A DNA stretch of 64,000 bases from Actinopolyspora saharensis. Lineage in GTDB: Bacteria; Actinomycetota; Actinomycetes; Mycobacteriales; Pseudonocardiaceae. Positions 8,003-17,000 of this stretch are shown piece by piece. Both the position numbers and the translations under genes were made by a program. The stretch is taken from NCBI RefSeq assembly GCF_900100925.1, contig NZ_FNKO01000001.1, forward strand, positions 496,001-560,000, in the 5' to 3' direction. Below the pieces are notes generated by a model. It made no database searches. It had not been told where the DNA came from and saw nothing but the letters and a program-made list of their open reading frames with translations. Numbering within the stretch: the stretch's first letter is position 1; each line of letters opens with the position of its first letter.

Positions 8003-9823
8003 TTAGAGAGTCCATACTTGATCGAGTGCCTCTGATGTCAATAGGCTTGAGCGCTCGCTGATCTGTGATTCCGAAGGAAATTCCACTCCGCTGTGCTCCC
8101 ACGATTCCAATTCGGAGTCAAAGTATGCACTTCCTTTTCGTAGACTTTTCATTTTCGCCGACAAGGGGGCTTTGCCCAGTTCATTATTGAGTTCGCTCGT
8201 CAGTAGTGTTAGATTGCCAATTGAATAGACGTGATCTTGGCTGCTACCAGTTCCCATGGTCTGCGGCTTGATATGTTCGATCGACCACGACGTGAGATTC
8301 TGCCCGGCCGGAATTATCTTTCTAGACAGTGCGAAAGCCATGAGAACATACGCAATGAATATCTTGCGTGAGCTGGATTTTTGTTTCTGGTTCAGTTTTA
8401 GTGAAGGCGCATAAAACAGTCCCCGGAAAGCCTTTTCTGTCTGGTCACGTGCAGGTAGACTGTCACGAAGCCTTGATTTGAGGTCCGAGATCGCGTCCTT
8501 TACTTCCTCGCTAGAGCTCGCTGCCTCAAGACGTACGGCAAATCGATTGTATCGACTGCGAGTACCGCCTGTAGATCCACTGTTCGTCAACGCACTGAAC
8601 TGAAAATGGAAGTTCTCTACGAGGCGCATTACCTCGATAAGTTGAGACTGTTTTACGAATTGGCATTCGTGGTGCTTTCTTGCAATAGCTAGCACTGTTG
8701 AGTTTGCGACTGAGACATTAAATATAGCCAACGCGCGAATACTATCGACGAACTCAGGAACCGCAAAGGCGTTGCGCACGTCGTGAGTATTCGATTTAGG
8801 CTGTATATCCTCTTTTTCTAGCCACTCATATATGAAAGAGTCTACCTCAAGCTCTTCCAGGTACGAAATATAATTAGTGGGGTCCTTGCCAACAAACCTG
8901 CTGATTTCTTTGTATAGCTCCGGAACTTTGACAGCACTACGGCGGGAGTTCCAAGATTGCCAAATAAATCGGTCGACCACGTCCGGTTTTGCACCCGCTT
9001 CCTGTACTCTGTCAACGACACGTTGCCACCTGTCAGCGATCGCTTGACGGTCGGGCGCGCTCGTCGCACCGCCTCGGATCAAAAGGTTCTTAACCAGATC
9101 AGATAGACGCAGATCGGTTCCACGGGTGTTCAGTGTCTCAAAGATCAAGAACCCATCTTCTTCGGATGTCAATTCGACTTGAATGACACGTGCTTTTAGT
9201 ACATTTGCACGAATTGTTTTCAAGCGTTCAATTTGGTCATCTAGCGAAAGCTCCCCAAGTTCGTCGATGACGCGCTTTTCGAAGAAGCTTCGGGCTTCAC
9301 CGATACGCTCGGCGCTGCTGTTCCATTTTGCGCGAGACGGTATTGCACTTGGGTTTTGGATGTGCTCGTAGAACATGGGTTCTGAGCGTTTCAAAATCGG
9401 ATAAGAATTGCCGTCATCGTCGGTGGCAATAAGGTACCTTTGCGTTGCGGATGCTTGGCTTTTTGCCGTAGTCGCATCGGAGTTTTTTACTGATTCTGCA
9501 TGTTCGGAAACTCTATAGAAAGCGTCGCGGACGACCGAAAGTATGATCGCGCTTGTCGTAAGGCGCTGTTGACCATCAATAATAGAATACGTGTCGTTAA
9601 AAAGGTCCCTCCTTTCGCTGACCCAGGTTACAGTAGATCCAAAAAACAAGTCGCTCTGTGCGAGTACAACGTCATTCCAGAAATCCCGCAACTGGTCTGG
9701 TGACCAACTATATTCACGTTGAAAGTTTGGAACTTCATAGAGACACTGTTGGAAGCAGGTCTGAATAGTCCTTGTCTTGCTCTCGATGGGTATCAAGTCA
9801 ACACTGTTTGCTGATTCAGTCAT
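8003..9823 (-). CDS. GmrSD-type DUF262/HNH endonuclease
   Basis: A 606-residue single-chain protein. The N-terminal DUF262 domain carries VPNFQREYSW (31-40) and IIDGQQRLTT (81-90), the ParB-like NTPase signature. Near residues 520-560 a DUF1524-type HNH nuclease has SIEHIKPQTMG and the following SIGNLTLLTSELNNELGKAP. This is the arrangement of GmrSD, a type IV enzyme that cuts modified phage DNA, with both halves in one chain; related proteins serve other defence roles. ATG at 9823 follows AAGGAGAT. The gene is far richer in A+T than its neighbours, including its codons, which points to recent transfer. It stands alone. Confidence 0.85.
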   Translation of the reverse strand: MTESANSVDLIPIESKTRTIQTCFQQCLYEVPNFQREYSWSPDQLRDFWNDVVLAQSDLFFGSTVTWVSERRDLFNDTYSIIDGQQRLTTSAIILSVVRDAFYRVSEHAESVKNSDATTAKSQASATQRYLIATDDDGNSYPILKRSEPMFYEHIQNPSAIPSRAKWNSSAERIGEARSFFEKRVIDELGELSLDDQIERLKTIRANVLKARVIQVELTSEEDGFLIFETLNTRGTDLRLSDLVKNLLIRGGATSAPDRQAIADRWQRVVDRVQEAGAKPDVVDRFIWQSWNSRRSAVKVPELYKEISRFVGKDPTNYISYLEELEVDSFIYEWLEKEDIQPKSNTHDVRNAFAVPEFVDSIRALAIFNVSVANSTVLAIARKHHECQFVKQSQLIEVMRLVENFHFQFSALTNSGSTGGTRSRYNRFAVRLEAASSSEEVKDAISDLKSRLRDSLPARDQTEKAFRGLFYAPSLKLNQKQKSSSRKIFIAYVLMAFALSRKIIPAGQNLTSWSIEHIKPQTMGTGSSQDHVYSIGNLTLLTSELNNELGKAPLSAKMKSLRKGSAYFDSELESWEHSGVEFPSESQISERSSLLTSEALDQVWTL

Positions 9824-10155
9824 CCTTATCTCCTTCTTGTTTTGTATACGTCTTGATTGAGTGAGCTGTAGCTGAGTATATTTTTAAATTGTCAAGACAT
9901 GGCTTTATGTGCAATGAAATGAGCAAAGAATATGAACTTCTCCATTTAACGCTCAACGTCCTGATCCGCCAAGATCATTAGCGCAAGGCTACCAGAGAAG
10001 TGCAGCTGGAATCCGTCACCTTGGTCGGGTGGTCAAAGTCGTGGGTGTCGACTTCGGAACCAAGTGTACCGTACAGCAATGTGGTAATGGTGCGGTGGGC
10101 GTGTAATTGAGGTCGCCGAGCACTGATGACCTGTCAGGTTGAAGCGATCGATTTA
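9824..10155 (-). promoter_or_regulatory. A/T-rich upstream region of the GmrSD-type gene
   Basis: On the minus strand the start is preceded by AAGGAGAT (around 9828-9835) and further up by a perfect TTGACA (bases 9890-9895). A/T runs follow, but no -10 box sits at ideal spacing; candidates are TATACT and GCTACA. The remaining sequence to the IS5 end at 10,156 has no supportable gene. Confidence 0.45.
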
Positions 10156-11020
10156 GACCGTGTCCTACGTGGTGTTTTTGTGGAGGTGTTTGTAGCAGGT
10201 GAGTGTTGCGGCGAGTCCGAGAAAGCCCAGGTAGAGGCGTGGATCGCGTTCGTAGCGTGGGGACAGGCGTCGGTAGCCGGATAGCCAGGAGAAAGTGCGT
10301 TCGATCCTCCAGCGATAGCGTCCAAGTCGCTGGCTGGAGTCGATTCCTTTGCGGGCGATGCGTGGGGTGATGTGCTTGCCGAGCAGCCATCGCCGCAGGT
10401 CTGGGCGATCGTAGGCTTTGTCGGCGTAGCATCGTCGAGGCTTGGCGTGATGGCCTCGATGGGGGTCGTGTCTCGAGAGGAGACCGGAGACCATGGGGAT
10501 TAGGCCGTGGCTGTCGTGGGTGTTGCCGGCTGAGACACCGACGACGAGGGGCAGTCCGGTTGTTTCGGACAGGATGTGCAGCTTGGAACCTGGTTTGCCC
10601 CGGTCCACGGGGCTCGGGCCTGTGTGTTCGCCCCCTTTTTGGTGCGCACATGGGAGGTATCGAGCAGGACTCGGGAAAGATCGACCAGCTCTTCGGCGTC
10701 CAGTCGGTCCAGGATCGCCCGGTGCAGTCGTCCCCATACTCCGGCCTGGGTCCACATCCGGAAGCGGCGGTGCACTGTGGACTTCGAGGCGCCGAAGCAC
10801 GGCGGCAGGTGCCGCCACGAACACCCGCTGACTAGCACGTACACGATCGCTGCAAACACCGCCTCATCATCGATATTCGCCGTCCCGCCACCCTGCGGAC
10901 GCACCTTCGCCGCCGGCAGCAACGGCTCGACGATCTCCCACAGTCCTTCCGGGACGACCCAGTCCCACCTGCCACCACTCACACCGAGATCAACGATCAT
11001 CGACCACGTAGGACACGGTC
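10156..11020 (-). mobile_element. Complete IS5-family (IS427-like) insertion sequence
   Basis: An 865-base element. The ends are near-perfect inverted repeats: GACCGTGTCCTACGTGGT at the left (from 10,156) and its complement at the right (ending 11,020). The flanking TTA at 10,153-10,155 is repeated at 11,021-11,023, consistent with a short target duplication. It carries one transposase split into two overlapping frames. Insertion fell just beside the vsr copy 2 frame. A scrap of a relative lies at 3420-3515. Confidence 0.85.
10165..11000 (-). CDS. IS5-family transposase, two frames joined by -1 frameshift
   Basis: The DDE transposase of the element. OrfA starts at ATG 11,000 (MIVDLGVSGGRW) and covers the helix-turn-helix and first catalytic Asp (RVLLDTSHVRTKKGA). 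OrfB, in the -1 frame, supplies HTGPSPVDRGKPGSKLHILS, the second Asp in YADKAYDRPDLR and the Glu in WRIERTFSWLSGYRRLS. The frames meet at a purine run AAAAAGGGGG near 10,640, a known kind of slippage site in this IS group. Both halves are otherwise intact, so a full protein by programmed frameshift is likely. Confidence 0.8.
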
Positions 11021-11755
11021 TTAGGGGTATGAGGCTCCCCAGCCCACAAAACTGAGTATGTCTGACTGAGCGAACGGCCGTTGCCCCGGCTCTGACAGCT
11101 GGATTCGGGTGGATAAGGCGCAACGCCTCCCTTCGACACCGTGGGGTGCGACTCCCGTGTTTTGCATCTCGTGGGAGTGCTCGATGAGGGAACGGGTGTC
11201 GATCGGGGCGCCTTGGAGTCGCCCCGTTGTCGGTGGGGATCGAGCACGGATCTGGGGAACCGGGACTTGGTCCGGGTTTTCTTCTGGTGCAACATCAAGA
11301 ATGCGTGCTCCGCTTGCGCTCGTTGACCAGTCTTCGATCCGGTCTGCGGCGGTTTCGGGGTCTTCGTGCTCCCACACGCGGACGACGAGCCAGCCTGCTG
11401 TGGTGAGCTCGGCGTTCGTGTCCTGGTCGCGTCGCACCACGCCTTCGAGCTTGCGCTGCCACCACTCCCGGTTGCTCTTCGGGAGGAGGCCGTGCTCCGG
11501 GCACGAGTGCCAGAAGCAGCCGTCCACGAAGACCGCGATGCGCGGGCCGCGGAGCAGGATGTCGACCCGTCTGCGCTTGTTCCCTCCCGGGAGTGGCGCG
11601 TCGACCAGGTACCGGAGTCCCCGGCGGTGCAGTGTCTTCCGCAACCGCAGCTCCGGGCCGGTGTCGCGGCGCCCGTTCTGCGCATCACCTTTGCCGTCGC
11701 AGCGGATGAAGCCGGTGGTGTCGGCCCCGGATCGACGTACCGGTAGGCGTTCATG
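11021..11755 (-). pseudogene. vsr: Vsr mismatch endonuclease remnant, copy 2
   Basis: The most complete vsr copy. From 11,644 the frame reads LHRRGLRYLVDAPLPGGNKR, RVDILLRGPRIAVFVDGCFW, HSCPEHGLLPKSNREWWQRK and GWLVVRVWEHEDPETAADRI, covering the whole catalytic core. Upstream, ATGCGCAGAACGGGCGCCGC lacks one base compared with copy 3, which throws the N-terminal RRDTGPELR segment out of frame with its leader and start codon. After the core the frame runs on for about 90 unusual residues to the IS5 edge. No cytosine methylase is nearby. A late start could still give a truncated protein, but activity is doubtful. Confidence 0.75.
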
Positions 11756-12705
11756 CGCGGTCCTCCGAAATCAGGGTTGGTGGGGGCGGGCAGCCGCGCG
11801 CTGCGGTTGGTGCAGGAGCTGAATAGCAGATCGACCATCCTGCTGGTGCGAGATGACGGCCGACTCACCGTTTAGGAGTTGTGTCGCGAGGGGAGTGAGT
11901 CAGCGGCAGATCGGTGCAAGGGCCTGTCGGTGCAGTTGCGCGGTGGACGCGGTACGTCGTTCCTGGCGAGGCGCGGTTGTGTGTGCTGATGGGGGTGGTC
12001 GGGGCGAAGCGACGTTTGATGTTCCAGCGGACGATAAGCAGGGGACGAACTGCGTACGTTCTCTTCGCGTAGTGCGGGCACGGGGTCCCGCCATGCGGCG
12101 CCGCGTACCGATGAGGGGGTAGTCACAGCCGTACTCGATGCGGGGGAGAGCAGGCGACTGCGTAGGCCGGCCGCGCTTGCCTCGAGAACCCGGCAACGCC
12201 TCGATCATCGCGATCAACTGCGTGCTGCTGTGCAGGTTTTCCCGTGGCGGTTGCTGTGGCTCCCAAATCGATGACCAGGCCGCGGTTCTCTGGTGAGGTG
12301 AGCCCGAGCGACGGGCGAGGGCGTCGCTGCTCTTCTGAGGACGCGCACACGCGAATCCGTCGATGATCGTGGGCACCTGCTTCAGCCCGTCCTGAGCCGC
12401 AACCGCTCACGAAGTTCGGCGAGACCGTCCACATCACCACCGTAGCCGTGCTGACTCGCATCGGTTCCGGTGGCGGTACTCCGTGTCGGTGAGCTCTCCG
12501 GGGGCCGAACGAGACCCCGGTGCTGGGCGTCGTTTCGGGCTCGTGGTGTTCGGTGATGACCCGTTCAGCCGATAGATCGTCTTCGTGCGTTCTGGGACTC
12601 TCTGCAGCGGCACGTGAGGTGCCCGCCCGGAAACGTCGTTGTGGGAGGGGAATGCGCTGCGCTCGCGGGACGGGCGCCGGAGGTGGTCGCACGAGGATAT
12701 GGCCC
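11756..12705. other. About 950 bases with no clear gene
   Basis: Bases 11,765-11,850 complete the vsr repeat. Beyond that, frames are short on both strands. The minus strand from 12,370 to 11,900 has a protein-like run (QLIAMIEALPGSRGKRGRPT) whose GKRGRP motif recalls the C-terminal part of IS5-type transposases, but I could not extend the match. The segment is best read as decayed DNA upstream of the Beta-family gene. Confidence 0.4.
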
Positions 12706-13866
12706 ATGCCTATCCACGGCAAGACGACGGGATGGTGCCCGATGGATGACGAGGCTGCCTTGTCTCCGCTGCTGGTTGTGAAAAGCAAATGGGGTGAGCT
12801 CGACGCCATCCTCAACACGGAGACCGTCTCACCGACTCCGATCATCATGGTCGAGCTGCTCGACAGGGTTCCGGTTTCCGAGCGGGCCATGATGATGAAG
12901 AAGCTCGTGCGGGTCGGAGCGGAGCTCGTCAGAGCGGGACGTTCTCTGTGGGTTGATACCACGTGGTTGTCGAAGTCGAGCTCACTCGCGAAGGTTCCAC
13001 AAGGTCCTTTCGAGTGCTTGGACGAGAGGATCGACGCTGAAACCGATGGTGAACTACCTTTTCAGGGGATTGATGTTCCACCGTTGGTCCCGGTCGTTTC
13101 GGCAACCGTGGATGAGCGCGAACTCGGCAGGGTTCGGCTGCTACGCGAGCACAAGCCCAGGCAGATCGCGGTGCGGTTGGGAAAGGAGCCCCGCAGCAGC
13201 GGGACCCAGTTGATCGCTCACCTCGAACGGATCATGCGCCTCGTGGGGATCAGCAGTCGAGACGTGCACCTCGTGTTCGACGAAGGCTACATCGAGGGAG
13301 TCGACGGACAACGGGTTCACAACCTGGTGAGCACGATCGCCGCTGTCCGCGAGTACGAGTTCGCCTCGATCACGGTGCTGTCCGGATCGACGCCATCGCA
13401 GCGTGGCACGTTCGAGACCCGCTTCAGAGCACGCCCCGAACTCGAGTTGTGGTCGGCCGTTGCTCAGCTCAGCCGACAACCGCTTCGCTACGGCGACTAC
13501 GGAGTGGTGCATCCCGTGCCGCCGGAGGGGAATGGGAGGGGCAAGCCGAACCCGTACATCCACTACACCCTTCCTGACAGGTCCCTCTTCGTCGCGCGGA
13601 GAATCCCGAACCGCAAACCAGGGTCTGTACCGAAAGGGGCCTTCGAGAAGTACTTCCTCGAAGTGGCCGAGGAGCTGGTGGGGCGTCCCGAGTTCGCCGG
13701 TGAAGGATTCTCCTGGGGGGACGGCAGACTCTACCAGTGCCGCCACGACTCCTACCCACGCGTCGGTAACTCCTCCAGCTGGATCGCCATCGCCACCTCC
13801 CACCACATCGCACACCTCTCCCAGCGGCACGGCTCGGAATCATCCGGCGTCCCACCCGCTCCCTGA
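12706..13866 (+). CDS. Beta-family protein next to BREX
   Basis: A 386-residue protein matching the Beta protein family, named after a phage protein: the opening LSPLLVVKSKWGELDAILNT, then TPIIMVELLD near residue 45, and the C-terminal YLEVAEELVGRPEF and SWGDGRLYQC segments. Members are often found beside sce7726-type proteins or in defence islands; their activity is not established. ATG 12,706 has ACGAGG upstream; ATG 12,742 (MDDEAALSPLL) is an equally good alternative start. The gene ends 165 bases before pglW on the same strand and could belong to the island's transcription programme. Confidence 0.7.
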   Translation: MPIHGKTTGWCPMDDEAALSPLLVVKSKWGELDAILNTETVSPTPIIMVELLDRVPVSERAMMMKKLVRVGAELVRAGRSLWVDTTWLSKSSSLAKVPQGPFECLDERIDAETDGELPFQGIDVPPLVPVVSATVDERELGRVRLLREHKPRQIAVRLGKEPRSSGTQLIAHLERIMRLVGISSRDVHLVFDEGYIEGVDGQRVHNLVSTIAAVREYEFASITVLSGSTPSQRGTFETRFRARPELELWSAVAQLSRQPLRYGDYGVVHPVPPEGNGRGKPNPYIHYTLPDRSLFVARRIPNRKPGSVPKGAFEKYFLEVAEELVGRPEFAGEGFSWGDGRLYQCRHDSYPRVGNSSSWIAIATSHHIAHLSQRHGSESSGVPPAP

Positions 13867-13962
13867 GCTTCGCCGGGCAACGACCACCGTCCGGAGCGCG
13901 GTGGGAATCAAGTGATTGCGAACACCGAATTTCCCATCGCTCTCCGCCTGCTCACGAAGTGA

Positions 13963-14016
13963 TAACGCGGTGTTACGCGATCTTGGCGCAATGCGATGGG
14001 GAGGGTGTAGAACCGA
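13963..14016 (+). promoter_or_regulatory. Possible promoter and dyad upstream of pglW
   Basis: A dyad TAAC-GCGGT-GTTA lies at 13,963-13,975. It is followed by TTGGCG and, about 17 bases later, TAGAAC, a plausible sigma-70-like pair just before the pglW start. No other promoter candidate is seen until the end of the BREX operon. Confidence 0.35.
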
Positions 14017-14030
14017 GGTGACGTGACACG

Positions 14031-17000
14031 ATGGCACTCTCGGAGGGGTTGAAAGGGGCACGAGTGCAGTCAGGTCGCTGGGTCGAGGTGAGCCCGTCGC
14101 AGTTCACTCACGAGGCCGAGGGGTTGCGCCTGGTCAAGGAGCTGCTGCCGGACGTGGAGCCATTCCGGGCGTGGTCGAACTTCGAGTTCCGGGATACCCA
14201 CGGCCGTTGGCACGAGGTCGATCTGCTGGTGCTCGGCCGCGACACGCTGCACCTGGTCGAGCTGAAGTACTACAACGGCCGCTTGCGCGGTGACGACCAC
14301 CGCTGGCTGCGGGACGGTCACCGCGCCGAGGACTCGCCGCTGAAGCTCGCCCGCCGCAAGGCCCAGTACTTCGCCGCCCTGCTCAAGACCCGGCTGCAGG
14401 AGTACTGGCGAGAGCGGGGAGTGCACAACGCCGACACGCGGGATTACGTGCCGTTCGTGCAGGAGTCGGTGTTCCTGCACCACCCGAACCTGAGCTGCGA
14501 GCTGCCCGCTCATTCCCGCCAGGGGCTGTACGGCCTGGACGGCCACGAGGCGAGCTCGGGGCTGGCGCCGATCTCCGAACTGCTGTTGGCCCCGGCCAAG
14601 CGCGAGCCGATCTCGAAGAAGAACTCGGAGATCCTGGCCGCGCTGATGAAGCAGATCGGGTTGGTCCAGCGCCGCCAGCGCGAGGTCGGCTCGTGGGTCA
14701 TCGACGACGACCCCCTCGGTGACGGCGACGGCTGGCAGGACTGGCCGGCCTTCCACCGGGTGGCCACCACCGACCGGTACCGCATTCGGTTCCACATGCC
14801 CAAACCCGGCAGCAGCTCCGCCGAGCAGCGGCAACTGGAACGCCGGATCGAGCACGAGCACCGGCTGCTGTCCCGGCTGCGCCACGACAGCCTGCTCACC
14901 CCGCGCGACATCATCAAGGACGAGCTGGGCGTGGGCCTGGTCTACGAGGACGACCAGCGCCTGACCCGGCTGGACCTGTGGTTGGCCGATCACGGCGCGA
15001 ACCTGACGCTGGAGCAGCAGCTCGACCTGCTCCGCCAGGTCGCCGAAGCGCTCAACTACGCCCACCGGCACCGCGTGGTGCACCGCGGGCTCACCCCCTC
15101 GGCGGTGTCGCTGCGGCAGCGCAGCGACGGCGACTACGCGATCGTGGTGGCCAACTGGGACGCGGCGGGCCGCACCTCAGCGGCAGGCCAGACGAGCCTC
15201 AGCCACACCGCCCTGCCTGAGGCGGAGCTGTCGGTGAGCCCGCTGGGACCGGAGCTCACCGACGAGGAACAGCTTTTCGAGGCCCCGGAGGGGCGCTGGT
15301 CGGCCGATGCCGACCGGATCCGCCTGGACGTGTTCGCGCTGGGCATGCTGGCCTTCTACGTGCTGACCAACCAGGGCTTGCCCGCGCAGGACCGGGGCGG
15401 TCTGGTCGAGCGGATCCGCCGGGACTCCGGGCTGGACCTGTCGGCGGAACTGCCGCAGAGCCCCTCCGCCCTGCGTGCCCTGGTGCTGCACGCCACCGAC
15501 CCGCGCCCGTCCGAACGCACCCCGACTGTGACGGCGTTCCTGGAGCAGCTCGAAGCGGCAGCGGGCGCGCTGGCCACCCCGGCGGCGGTCGAGGAGGATC
15601 CGCTGGAGGCCCGGCCGGGTACGGAACTGGCGGGCACGTTCACCTACCTGCGCAAGCTCGGCTCCGGCTCGACGGCGGTGGGCATCCTCGTTCAGGACGC
15701 CACGGCCGGGGACGCGGTGCGGGTGCTCAAGGTCGCCAAGGACGACGCCGCGGCCGAACGCCTGAAAGCCGAGGCGAAAGTACTGGGCAAGCTCAACCAC
15801 GAGCGCATCGCCCAACTGAGCTACCTGACCAGTATCGGCAACCGCACCGCCCTGGTGCTGCAGCACGCGGGCGATTCGACCCTGGCCGACGAGCTGGCCA
15901 CCAAGCGCGGCCGGTTGTCGCTGGACCTGCTGGAACGCTGGGGCACCGACCTGCTGGACGCCCTGGCGGCGCTGGACCGGGCCGGGATCACCCACCGTGA
16001 CATCAAGCCCTCCAACCTCGGCGTCCGCAAGGTCGGCAAGACCGAGACCCGACTGGTGCTGTTCGACTTCTCGATGGCGGGCACCGAGTCCCGCGCGCTG
16101 ACCGCGGGCACCCCGCCGTACCTGGACCCGTTCCTCGGCGAGGGCGAGCGCACCAGCTACGACAGCGCCGCCGAACGGTACGGCGCGGCCGTGGTGCTCT
16201 ACGAGATGGCGGCGGGCAAGCTGCCGCAGTACGGGCCTGACCCGGAGGCGAACCCGGCGAGCGTGGCCGAGGACATCACGGTCGATGGTGCGGCCTTCGA
16301 CGCGGCGGTGCGCGAGGAGCTGGAGGCGTTCTTCCGCAGGGCGCTGTCCCGCGATGTCACCCTGCGCCCGGACACGGCCGAGGACATGCGCCGCGACTGG
16401 AGCGGCATCTTCCGCAAGCTCGGCAGGCACGCCGACGACACCGAGGACAAGGTCGCCGCGGCCACCCCGGAGACCACCCTGGCCGAGGCGGGGCTGTCCG
16501 CACGTGCGATCTCCGCGCTGGAACCGGCCAGCGTGGGCACGGTCGCCGACCTGCTCTCGCTGGATTCGGTGCAGCTCAACCGGATGCTGGCCAAGGAGAC
16601 CAAGTCCACCTCCGAGGAGATCCGCAAGCGCGCCCGCGCCTGGCGCAAGGAGTTCGGCAGGCAACTGTCCGGCAAGCGCCGCGCGGAGCCGACCAGCCTG
16701 GCCGATCCGATCGCCGCCGCGGGCATGCTGGCCAGGACGGTCAACCACCCGCGGCGAGCCGCCAGCCGGGAGAGGGCGGCCCGCCTGATCCTCGGGCTGG
16801 ACGAGGGGCTCGACCCGTTCGCCGCGCAGCAGGAAGTGGCCAAGGCGGTCGGCAGGTCCGTCCCGCGCGGCCACCAGCTCATCAAGGAACTGCAGGACTC
16901 CTGGTCCAAACAGGACGCTCCCCGCAACCTGCTGGAGCACCTGGTGGGGCTGCTGGGCCGCACGCTGAACTCGTTGGGCGGGGTCGCCACAGTGCAGACC

